A stretch of DNA of 64,000 nucleotides from CAWGXG01 sp963826505. GTDB taxonomy: Bacteria > Chloroflexota > Anaerolineae > Aggregatilineales > Aggregatilineaceae. The stretch spans positions 62,001-126,000 of the forward strand of contig CAWGXG010000007.1 of assembly GCA_963826505.1 (NCBI GenBank). The letters are read 5' to 3'. Positions 38,021-46,003 of this stretch are shown piece after piece (the stretch's first letter is position 1; each line of letters begins with the position of its first letter). Below the pieces are notes generated by a model. The model was not told the DNA's origin and did not search any database. It saw nothing but the letters and a program-made list of their open reading frames with translations. The position numbers and the translations under genes were made by a program.

Positions 38021-38701
38021 ATGACTGAGCGAATCCTGGTGATTGAGGACGAAGAACGTATTGCACAGTTTCTCAAGCGCGGCCTGATCTACGAAGGCTA
38101 CCGAGTTGATGTGGCCTATGATGGGCTGGCGGGCCTGGACATGGCCCGCGAACAACCGCCCGATCTGGTGATCCTGGACTGGATGCTGCCCGGCCTGGAT
38201 GGGCTGGAAGTCTGCCGCAGGCTGCGCGCGGCGGGCAGCCTGCCGATCCTGATGCTCACCGCCAAAGAAGACGTGCAGGACCGCGTCCAGGGCTTGGACG
38301 CCGGGGCCGATGATTACCTCGTGAAGCCCTTCGACTTTGACGAGCTGATGGCGCGCATCCGGGCCTTGTTCCGCCGCGCTCAGCCGTCATCGCGGCCCGA
38401 AGTGCTGCGTTTCGCCGACTTGATGCTCGACACGGGCACGCACCGCGCCCAGCGCGGCGATCGTTACATCGACCTGACCGCCAAAGAGTACGAGCTGCTA
38501 GAATTGTTTATGCGCAATCCGCGCCGCGTCCTGACGCGCGAGCTGATTTTTGACCGCGTGTGGGGCTACGATTTCGGAGGCGAGAGCAACATCATCGAAG
38601 TGTACGTGCGTTACCTGCGTCAGAAGGCGGAAGACCAGGGCGAGCCGCGCTTGATCCATACGGTGCGCGGCGTGGGCTACGTGCTGCGCGAAGACGAGTA
38701 A
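38021..38701 (+). CDS. OmpR-family response regulator
   Basis: This 226-residue protein has an N-terminal receiver with VIEDEER, phosphoacceptor Asp in LVILDWMLPGLDGLEV near residue 53, and KPFDFDEL. Its C-terminal winged helix contains DLTAKEYELLELFMRNPRRVLTRE and a YVRYLRQK recognition region. It is a DNA-binding regulator paired with the histidine kinase at 38822. GGGGGT precedes the ATG. Confidence 0.96.
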   Translation: MTERILVIEDEERIAQFLKRGLIYEGYRVDVAYDGLAGLDMAREQPPDLVILDWMLPGLDGLEVCRRLRAAGSLPILMLTAKEDVQDRVQGLDAGADDYLVKPFDFDELMARIRALFRRAQPSSRPEVLRFADLMLDTGTHRAQRGDRYIDLTAKEYELLELFMRNPRRVLTRELIFDRVWGYDFGGESNIIEVYVRYLRQKAEDQGEPRLIHTVRGVGYVLREDE

Positions 38702-38821
38702 TGGCTGCGGTAGTCACCCGATTGCATAGGGAACTCTCATGGGGCGTTAACGTTGGGATGCTAGAATATCAGTCTGAGCCTGAGACAACCGCTCAAGACC
38801 GAGTAGCCGTGTTGTAATGCG

Positions 38822-40306
38822 ATGACGATCCGTACCCGCCTCACCTTTCTATACGCCAGCTTGCTGGCAATTGCCATGTTGATCTTCAGCGCGGCGACGT
38901 TGAGCGTGCTCAACTGGATGCTGCGCCGCCAGGTGGACGACACGCTGCTCAAGGCGGCGGACAGTGTCCACATGGTGGCTGTATTGGGATCGTTGGGCGC
39001 GGCCTCCGGCGATCCGACCCTGCCCGAACTGTCGATGATGCAGATCAACAGCCTCGACGTGCCCGGGCTGTTTGTGCAAATCTGGCTGCGCGACCCGCAG
39101 ACCAACGTCTTGATGCTGTACGATTATTCGCTGACCTTCCTGGGCGTCAGCTACAGCGGGGCGCTGGATACCAAAGCGCTGGGGCAAGACAAAGAAATGC
39201 GCCACGACGTGATCATGAACGGCCATCACATGCGCGTGGTGACCGTCCCGCTGGTCGTCAACGGGCAGGTGCGCGGTTACATCCAGACTGCCCAAACGCT
39301 GCGCACGCTCGACGCGGCGATCGACCGTTTGCTCAAGATCATGCTGATCGGCGGGGCGGTGACGCTGCTGGCATCGCTGTTGCTGGGGGATTATCTGACG
39401 CGCCGCGCGCTGCAACCGATCGATACCATCGCCCAGGCCGCGCAGCAGATCACCGCCGCGGACGATCTCCGCAGCCGCATCCCCTACAAAGGCCCACCGG
39501 ACGAATTAGGCCAGCTCACGCATACCTTCAACGAAACTCTGGAACGGCTCGAAAAGCTGTTCAACGTGCAGCGCCGCTTCGTGGCGGACGTCTCGCACGA
39601 GATGCGCACCCCGCTGACCACCATTCGCGGCAACGTGGACCTGATGCGCCGGTTCGGATTCGACCAGGAAGCGATCGACGCCATCGACAGTGAGGCACGG
39701 CGCATGTCGCGGCTGGTCGAAGACCTGCTGCTGCTGGCGAAAGCTGACGCCGGACGGCTGCCGCTCGAAGAACAACTGGTCGAGCTGGATACGCTGGTGC
39801 TCGAAGTGTACAAACAGGCGGACATCCTCAGTAAGAATGAGGGCGTGAGAGTCCATCTCGGTCAGGTCGATCCGGCGCGGGTGATGGGCGATCCCGATCG
39901 CCTGAAACAGTTGCTGCTCAATCTCGTCTCGAACGGGTTGAAATACACGCCAGAAGGCGGCGACGTCACGCTAGAAATCACGCACACGGACGATCAGGTG
40001 AGCGTCACCGTAACCGACACCGGGATCGGCATTCCGCTCGAAGACCTGCCGCACATCTTCGACCGCTTCTACCGCGTCGACAAGGCCCGTTCGCGCGCCA
40101 AAGGCGGCACGGGCCTGGGGCTGTCGATCGCGCATTGGATCGCGGAAGCGCACGGCGGCGATCTCAATGTCACCAGCGAGTTGGGCAAAGGCTCTACCTT
40201 CACGTTGACACTGCCGCCCGCGCCCGAGACGCCGCTTCCCTCTTCCGTCCGCGATACCGTCCCCTCGCTGCGCGCCGTACGCCTGTCGCGCCCCTCGCAC
40301 CAGTAA
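38822..40306 (+). CDS. sensor histidine kinase (HAMP, HisKA, HATPase)
   Basis: This 494-residue membrane kinase has two membrane helices at about residues 10-30 and 175-195, flanking an extracytoplasmic sensor domain. A HAMP domain follows (LTRRALQPIDTIAQAAQQI), then the H box DVSHEMRTPLTTIRGN, N box NGLKYTPEGG, G1 DTGIGIPLEDL, F box IFDRFYRVDKARS and G2 GGTGLGLSIA. It is the cognate partner of the response regulator 120 bases upstream. Confidence 0.96.
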   Translation: MTIRTRLTFLYASLLAIAMLIFSAATLSVLNWMLRRQVDDTLLKAADSVHMVAVLGSLGAASGDPTLPELSMMQINSLDVPGLFVQIWLRDPQTNVLMLYDYSLTFLGVSYSGALDTKALGQDKEMRHDVIMNGHHMRVVTVPLVVNGQVRGYIQTAQTLRTLDAAIDRLLKIMLIGGAVTLLASLLLGDYLTRRALQPIDTIAQAAQQITAADDLRSRIPYKGPPDELGQLTHTFNETLERLEKLFNVQRRFVADVSHEMRTPLTTIRGNVDLMRRFGFDQEAIDAIDSEARRMSRLVEDLLLLAKADAGRLPLEEQLVELDTLVLEVYKQADILSKNEGVRVHLGQVDPARVMGDPDRLKQLLLNLVSNGLKYTPEGGDVTLEITHTDDQVSVTVTDTGIGIPLEDLPHIFDRFYRVDKARSRAKGGTGLGLSIAHWIAEAHGGDLNVTSELGKGSTFTLTLPPAPETPLPSSVRDTVPSLRAVRLSRPSHQ

Positions 40307-40316
40307 CGCGCGTGCC

Positions 40317-41264
40317 TTACTCTGACGGCAGATAGTAGCCAGACGCGACGAGCCTGACCGTATCACCCTCGGTATATCCGGGCGGGACCGGGAAGCGCAG
40401 ATCAAGGATGTCGCCGCGCCGCAAGATCGCGATCTGCCCGTCCACGGCGGACACCTCCGGCGCGTGTTCAGCGTAGACCGGCAGCCCATCGATCTCCAGA
40501 TAGAGCGCGTCGAGAAACGTCACTTCGTCTTTTTCCTCGGCGACGCGCAGCACGATCGCGCCGTCCTGTGCCGCGACCGGCCCCAGTGCCGTGATCTCGG
40601 TGCCAGCGCTGTCCACGCCGCGTAGGTTGCGCAAAATCTCGGTGCGCCGCTCGAAACCCGCCCCGTTATCGACGTACAGCCAGGGGCACGCCCAACCGTT
40701 CGAGTCGGTGATGGTAATCGTGAGCGTGACGGTTTCGCCCGCCGCGATCGTGACCGTTTGGAAATCGGTCGACGCGCCGCCGCCGGTCACGCCCGGCCAC
40801 AGATAGGCGTCCTCGCCCACACCGGCATCTTCCCGGCTGAGCGGTCCAGCGACAAAGGCAGCCGCGACGGCATACGTCCCCGGCTCGAACTCGCCCGAAA
40901 AGATGCCTTGCGGTGCTTCGTACAGGTAGTCGAGCGTCCAGGCGTAGTCCAGCCGGTCGTCGCGCACAGTCACCGGGTCCGACTGAAAGTCAAGGCTGGT
41001 GAAGACCGACCCTGGTCTGAACTGGTCCGCTTCGCTACCCGGCACGACCAGCACGAAATGCCGGATGTTCGGCGCATCAGGGGAATAGTTGAACGTGTCG
41101 CGGTACCACACGCCCACGTAGTCAATCGTGATGTCGAGCATGCCCTGTGAGGACATGGTGTTCGGATGCACCCAAGCTGGCAGCACACAAGCCAGCGCCG
41201 GCAGCAGCAGCGCCGCTGCGAACAACACCGGCCACACGCGTCGGAACCGATCGAAAGGATTCAT
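40317..41264 (-). CDS. predicted lipoprotein of unknown function
   Basis: This 315-residue protein has a basic start, a hydrophobic stretch and the lipobox LPALACVLP near residues 23-31. The mature part is beta-rich, with ITIDYVGVWYRDTFNY, a long strand region (TVTIAAGETVTLTITIT), and WACPWLYVDNGAGFERRTEIL. I do not recognise a domain. It converges with the histidine kinase gene with only 10 bases between stops. Confidence 0.75.
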   Translation of the reverse strand: MNPFDRFRRVWPVLFAAALLLPALACVLPAWVHPNTMSSQGMLDITIDYVGVWYRDTFNYSPDAPNIRHFVLVVPGSEADQFRPGSVFTSLDFQSDPVTVRDDRLDYAWTLDYLYEAPQGIFSGEFEPGTYAVAAAFVAGPLSREDAGVGEDAYLWPGVTGGGASTDFQTVTIAAGETVTLTITITDSNGWACPWLYVDNGAGFERRTEILRNLRGVDSAGTEITALGPVAAQDGAIVLRVAEEKDEVTFLDALYLEIDGLPVYAEHAPEVSAVDGQIAILRRGDILDLRFPVPPGYTEGDTVRLVASGYYLPSE

Positions 41265-41477
41265 CGCCTTATCCCATCCTGGCGCAAGCTGCGTCGCGCA
41301 CTATTTTCTAAGCGGCTTCTAAGCATAAGATTACACTTATTTTACAAATTCGAGCGATAGTGATGATTGGGTTGATAAACAAGACAGCGGCGCGAGCGCG
41401 CCGTGTGCGCGAGTCTGCTGCACGATTGCGCAGCAGCCGCCCTAACCGGTGATAATGGTGGATGGAGGTATTGGACA

Positions 41478-42908
41478 ATGGTAAATCTGAAGCGCATGCT
41501 GGTGATACTATGTGCCGTAGCGATCACGGTCGCCGGGTGGGGCGTGCTGACCGTGGGCGCATCTAACAACACCCCCTCGGGCACAACGTCGGCTCAGACC
41601 GACCAGACGGCGTACCTGGGTGTGCATATTCGTGACACGAACGACGCGGTCATGGTGTGGGAAGTTGACCCCGGCTCGCCCGCTGACGAAGCCGGTATTT
41701 ACATTGGCGATCTGATCGTGGCGGTCGACGGGCAAGAAGTGGCCTCAGCTAGCGATCTGGTGCAGATGATCCAGAGCCACGCTCCCGGCGACGAAGTCTC
41801 GCTGACCTTGGAATGGCGCGGCGAAGCCCGCGACGTGTCCGTAACGCTGGCCGAGACCCCGGCGTCCCCGATGACCCAGATTCAGCCTCCGGCCAACAAC
41901 AATAATAACGGCAATCGCCCCGGTAATGGCAATGGCCGCACCAATCGCCAACCCTTCACGGGTATGCTCAACCTCATGGGCTTGAACGCGACCTGGCAAA
42001 GCGACGGAACATTGCTCATCAACTCAATCGCAGCCGATTTACCGTTCGCCGGTACGGATCTGCAGGCTGGTGATAAGATCGTGGCCATCAACGGCAACAA
42101 GCTCGACCAGACCACCGATCTCATGCCGCGCGGCTTGCTGGATCTCTTCAACTTCAACAGCGACCAACCCGTGACATTCACCATCGAGCGCGACGGCCAG
42201 CAGATGGACGTGGATGTCACGCTAACGATGCCCATGTACGATAACGGCAATGGCACCGACAATATGCCCGGTCTCGGTTTCGGCGGCATGGTCGCCGGAC
42301 AGCCGACGCAATTGGGTGTGCGCTTCCGCACCCTGACGCCGCAGGTCGCGCAGGATGAAGGCTTGAGCGTGCAAGATGGCGCGGAGATCGTCGAAGTCTA
42401 TCCCGGTACGCCGGCTGAAGCGGCCGGTCTCCAGGCGAACGACATCATCGTCTCGGTGGACGGTGACGCGGTCGATCAGCAGCACACGCTGGCCGAACGT
42501 CTGGCCGCCTATCAAGAAGGCGACGAGGTTACCTTCAGCGTGCTGCGTGGCAGTGACACGATCGAGGTCAAGGTCACACTCGGCCCGCGTGCCACCAATC
42601 AGATGCAGATGCCCTACGGGTTCTTCGGCCCGGGCATGGGCGGCGGCATGAACAACATGCCCGACGGTCACTGGTTCTACTTTGGGCCAAACAACGGGCA
42701 GAATACCAACCCCAACAACAACCAGCAGGCTCAACCGGGCAACCGCGGCGATGCCATGCTCCCGTTGGAGCAGTTCCTGCAAGCGCACCCGTTCCTGCGT
42801 GACTTCATGGACCAGAACGGCAGCGGTTTGGACTTCCAGACCATCCCAGTACCCGAACAGGTTGTGCCGCAGCCGGTCGTGCCGGATGCGCAAAGCAGCG
42901 CAGCCTGA
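41478..42908 (+). CDS. secreted/anchored protein with three PDZ domains and no protease domain
   Basis: The ATG at 41478 follows GGAGG (41464-41468). A signal or anchor helix covers residues 5-28. Three PDZ-like units follow: LGVHIRDTND with DPGSPADEAGIYIGD (about residues 48-135); a degenerate middle unit with SIAADLPFAGTDLQAGDKI (about 165-260); and LGVRFRTLTPQ with YPGTPAEAAGLQANDI (about 280-375). Asn/Gly-rich linkers (NNNNNGNRPGNGNGRTNR) separate them, and a Gln/Asn-rich tail follows. HtrA-type PDZ units are clear, but no trypsin-like catalytic domain is present. It may be an envelope scaffold. Confidence 0.87.
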   Translation: MVNLKRMLVILCAVAITVAGWGVLTVGASNNTPSGTTSAQTDQTAYLGVHIRDTNDAVMVWEVDPGSPADEAGIYIGDLIVAVDGQEVASASDLVQMIQSHAPGDEVSLTLEWRGEARDVSVTLAETPASPMTQIQPPANNNNNGNRPGNGNGRTNRQPFTGMLNLMGLNATWQSDGTLLINSIAADLPFAGTDLQAGDKIVAINGNKLDQTTDLMPRGLLDLFNFNSDQPVTFTIERDGQQMDVDVTLTMPMYDNGNGTDNMPGLGFGGMVAGQPTQLGVRFRTLTPQVAQDEGLSVQDGAEIVEVYPGTPAEAAGLQANDIIVSVDGDAVDQQHTLAERLAAYQEGDEVTFSVLRGSDTIEVKVTLGPRATNQMQMPYGFFGPGMGGGMNNMPDGHWFYFGPNNGQNTNPNNNQQAQPGNRGDAMLPLEQFLQAHPFLRDFMDQNGSGLDFQTIPVPEQVVPQPVVPDAQSSAA

Positions 42909-43030
42909 CCTGTAATTTCTCTCTTCCCTGGCGTACGGACTTTGGGGGCGGCTCACACGAACCGCCCCTTACTTGTTGTGGTGACAGGCTGCAACCGGGG
43001 GAAATGCGAATCGCGCCGAGCGGCGCGCTG

Positions 43031-43279
43031 TTAGCTAATCCAATCGCGGTTATGAGGATCCCACTCGCGGTGACGGTAGGCGTTCTTGCAGTCGCGGCAG
43101 ATCATGGCGCTGTCCACGCGACCGGTGTCGCGCCAACGCCAGCGCACCCGACTCATATGGAACCGGCAGGTGGGCCGGTGACAGACCGGGCAGTAATCGC
43201 CCTGCGCTAACGACGCGTCACCATACTGGCGTTTTTCAAGCTCGTTTTGCTGGCAAATATGACAATACGGGACCGGCAT
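43031..43279 (-). CDS. small zinc-ribbon protein
   Basis: This 82-residue protein is Cys/His-rich with CHICQQ near residue 6, CPVCHRPTCRFH near 30 and CRDCKNAYRH near 61. Together these could form two zinc-binding knuckle sites (Cys4 and a Cys/His site). Basic and aromatic residues between them suggest nucleic-acid or protein binding. It is divergent from the R2-like oxidase gene. No family name can be given. Confidence 0.7.
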   Translation of the reverse strand: MPVPYCHICQQNELEKRQYGDASLAQGDYCPVCHRPTCRFHMSRVRWRWRDTGRVDSAMICRDCKNAYRHREWDPHNRDWIS

Positions 43280-43475
43280 ACCATTTCCTCAAACGCTCCT
43301 GGCGACCCCCACAGCCGCCTCCGCATCTGCGGTATTATACCCGGTTGCGGACGGGCCGCACAGGTGTTTGCATGGGTGGTTCTGGTCGTGTCCGGTTCTC
43401 CAGCGCCTCTTGCCGCGCATCCGGATTGCCCGTAAAATCCCCACAGTCATACCGCCATCTATGGGAGAGAAGCCC

Positions 43476-44292
43476 GTGCGCCTGAACCGCGAACTCATCA
43501 CCTCTGCGCGACTATCACAAAGCCAAACGGTTGATGTGGGACCCGCAAGACATCCGCTACGATCAGGACCGGCGCGACTGGGACGCGATGACCGGCCCGG
43601 AACATGAACTGGTCCGACGCGCGCTGACGTTGTTCCTGGGCGGCGAAACCTACGTCACGCACGATCTGGCCCCGCTGTTGATCGCGCTGCGGCGTGATGG
43701 CGGTCACCTGGAAGAAGAAATGTTCCTCACGGCGCAGTTGTTCGAGGAAAGCAAACACATCGAATTCTTCGCGGACGTGCTCGAACAGATCGTGATCGAC
43801 GTGCCCGAATTAAGCGCCATCGCGGGCGATAATTACCACCTGCTGTTTGATCACGAACTGGCCGGGGCGTTGGACCGCCTGCTCACCGACAGCTCGCGCC
43901 GGGCGCAGGCCGAAGCGGTCGTCACCTACCACATGATCATCGAGGGCACACTGGCCGAGACCGGCTATTATGGCATTTTCAACGCGCTGCAGGGTCAGGG
44001 CTTGATGCCGGGTCTACTGCACGGATTAGAGCTGGTCCAACAGGACGAAGCCCGGCATATCGCGTTTGGGCTGCACCTGCTTCAGCGTTTTTTGTACGAG
44101 GACCCCGCGCTGTGGGATGTGATCGACGCGCGGATCAACGCGCTGTTCCCACTGGCCGCCGGAATCTTCTCCGACCTGTTCACGATGTTTCTGCCTGAGA
44201 TTCCGTTTGGCCTGGATATGGCCGACGTCGTGGAGTATGCCGGATCGCAGTTCACAGCCCGCATGAAAGCGCTGCAGCGCGTACGGTTATGA
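43476..44292 (+). CDS. R2-like ligand-binding oxidase (frame break near 43503)
   Basis: Ferritin-like metal oxidase. Metal ligands appear in order: FLGGETYVTHDL (Glu), FEESKHIEFF (Glu, His), MIIEGTLAETGYY (Glu) and QQDEARHIAFG (Glu, His). The valine in GETYV and the tyrosine five residues before the third Glu (TYHMIIE) match the residues that form the Tyr-Val ether crosslink in R2lox. The frame from 43531 is open, but the family N terminus lies upstream: GTG 43476 (after GGGAGAG) reads RLNRELIT, and deleting one T at 43503 continues LRDYHKAKRLMWDP. R2lox uses a Mn/Fe centre and binds a long-chain fatty-acid-like ligand; its physiological reaction is unknown. Confidence 0.88.
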
Positions 44293-44362
44293 AACGCAGA
44301 GGGTGGTATACTGAGGTCCGACAACCGATCGAGCCTGCTCGCTAGAAAAGACACTCAGTGGC

Positions 44363-45508
44363 ATGACCTACCAGCGATCACCGCGCGCCGCCAATCGCGC
44401 GCGTCCATACCAACAAGCCTACGAGCCAGACCCACGCATTCCTACCCCGATCCCTGGCCGGGTGATGGCAGCAGCACCGCCGCCCGCGCGCGTGTCGGGC
44501 AACCTGAGACCGCCAGTGGCGCGCCGCGCCCGGACCAGCGAAGTCCAGCGCGGAGCGGTCCGCTCCGACAGCCTGCGCTGGTGGGGACGCGGCGTGTTGC
44601 AAGGGCTGGCGCTGGGCAGCGCTCCGCTGGTTGTGGGCGGGCTGCTGCTGGCCGGGATGGCCATGACGGCGAGCGCGGCCTGCATCACCGGTCTGGCCAT
44701 GGCGCTGATCCTGGGCGGGCTGGGCGTGATAGCGTGGTATGGGCTGTCCCCGGCGACCCGGCGCTGGCGCGTCGAGCTGCCGCGTCACGCGTTCGGCGTG
44801 TTGGAAGACCGCGACGGAACCGTGCTCGAATTTGTCGGTCCGGGGCCGGTGATCGTGCCCTGGCTGTGGGGCGCGCGCGTGCGCGATTATGTCGATTTCA
44901 CGACGGTCGCCGCCCATACCGTGATCGAAGATGTGCTGGTCGAGGGCCCGCTGGCCGATCTCGAAGTCGGCGTGGAACTGGCCTTCAGCCCGGTGTACTG
45001 CGCGCCGCAGTATTACGAGTGGCTGCGCCAGCGCGATCATCTCCACGATTTCCAGGCGCTGATCGTGCGCGACGTGCGGCGCTCCGTGCGTGACCAATTC
45101 GGGCGGCTGCATCCCTGGGACCGCGAGCGCCTGCTGATGACGCTCGATATGGTCGAAGACCTGATCGCGCGCCGTCTGGAGCGGCATGCCGCGATCGGCC
45201 TGATGGCGGGATCGAGCCACCCGGTAGTGGTCCGGTTGTACGAGCCGGGCGCGTCCAGCGCCTCACCCGACCCATCCCCCGGCGCGACTTTCGCCTCGGA
45301 CGCGCCGACCTTATACACCGCTCCCGCCGAGCCGACGCTCGAGCATATCCCGCTCGATGAGCCGAACGTCCAGGAGGACGCACCCGATCCGCGTGACAGC
45401 GCCGCGAAGCCCCCTGATGCCGGACCCACGCTGCGCAGCGCGGGCGATCTGATCGATCCCGTCGTGCGGCGGCGGCGCTATCACCGTCCCGACGATCCCG
45501 GCAGATAA
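44363..45508 (+). CDS. membrane protein with SPFH-like domain
   Basis: This 381-residue protein has a Pro/Arg-rich N terminus, two membrane helices at about residues 85-130 (GLALGSAPLVVGGLLLAG and AMALILGGLGVIAWYGL), and then a beta-rich segment (GPVIVPWLWGARVRDYVDF, then EDVLVEGPLADLEVGVELAF). This resembles the start of SPFH/band-7 domains. The helical part (DFQALIVRDVRRSVRDQFG) also fits. The last 80 residues are low-complexity, Pro/Asp-rich. Fold assignment is by pattern only. Confidence 0.65.
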   Translation: MTYQRSPRAANRARPYQQAYEPDPRIPTPIPGRVMAAAPPPARVSGNLRPPVARRARTSEVQRGAVRSDSLRWWGRGVLQGLALGSAPLVVGGLLLAGMAMTASAACITGLAMALILGGLGVIAWYGLSPATRRWRVELPRHAFGVLEDRDGTVLEFVGPGPVIVPWLWGARVRDYVDFTTVAAHTVIEDVLVEGPLADLEVGVELAFSPVYCAPQYYEWLRQRDHLHDFQALIVRDVRRSVRDQFGRLHPWDRERLLMTLDMVEDLIARRLERHAAIGLMAGSSHPVVVRLYEPGASSASPDPSPGATFASDAPTLYTAPAEPTLEHIPLDEPNVQEDAPDPRDSAAKPPDAGPTLRSAGDLIDPVVRRRRYHRPDDPGR

Positions 45509-45517
45509 CGCCCGCGC

Positions 45518-45871
45518 TCACTCCGGGCGCGGGACGATCAGGGCCTGCATGTTGTCCCCATTGGTGAACGCGAGAATCGCCCGCTGATCATCCAGCGTGC
45601 AGCCGATCAACAGCTTGATCTCGACATCGCGCTTGAGCAGGTCGACCGTGCATAAAATCGCGCCCGCGCGCGCTTCGCGTGGCTCTGACCCGATCCACAC
45701 GTCGATCCCGGCCCCATCGCCCGCCGTCGTGCCGTCCAGGTAACCGTAATCCAGCGGGTAAATGTGGTCCGGGTAACGCGGATGGGCGCTGCCCTTTGGA
45801 CGGTCGATCACCACGTTACTTCCGGCCATCAGCCGGTCGAGATGATCCCAAAAGCCTCTTTCGGCATCCAC
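45518..45871 (-). CDS. short inorganic-pyrophosphatase-like protein
   Basis: This 117-residue protein has IDRPKGSAHPRYPDHIYP near residue 22, DYGYLDGTTAGDGAGIDVWIGS near 41 and NGDNM at the end. These correspond to the first half of family I pyrophosphatases (the PKGS, DYGY and DGD-D motifs). Typical enzymes have about 170 residues and a DPWxDVD loop; here the motif is GDGAGIDVWIG. GAGG precedes the GTG start at 45871. It may be a degenerate pyrophosphatase or a related hydrolase. Confidence 0.75.
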   Translation of the reverse strand: MDAERGFWDHLDRLMAGSNVVIDRPKGSAHPRYPDHIYPLDYGYLDGTTAGDGAGIDVWIGSEPREARAGAILCTVDLLKRDVEIKLLIGCTLDDQRAILAFTNGDNMQALIVPRPE

Positions 45872-46003
45872 TCTACAACTTCCTCCCCGCTGACGGTGAA
45901 AAATGCCTAAAACGAAATTTCCTCTCCAATAACCACCTGTCCGAAAGCTGTGCTATTATTGGCGGGCAGATGGTGAATGTACCGCACGACAGGACAGGTG
46001 ACG

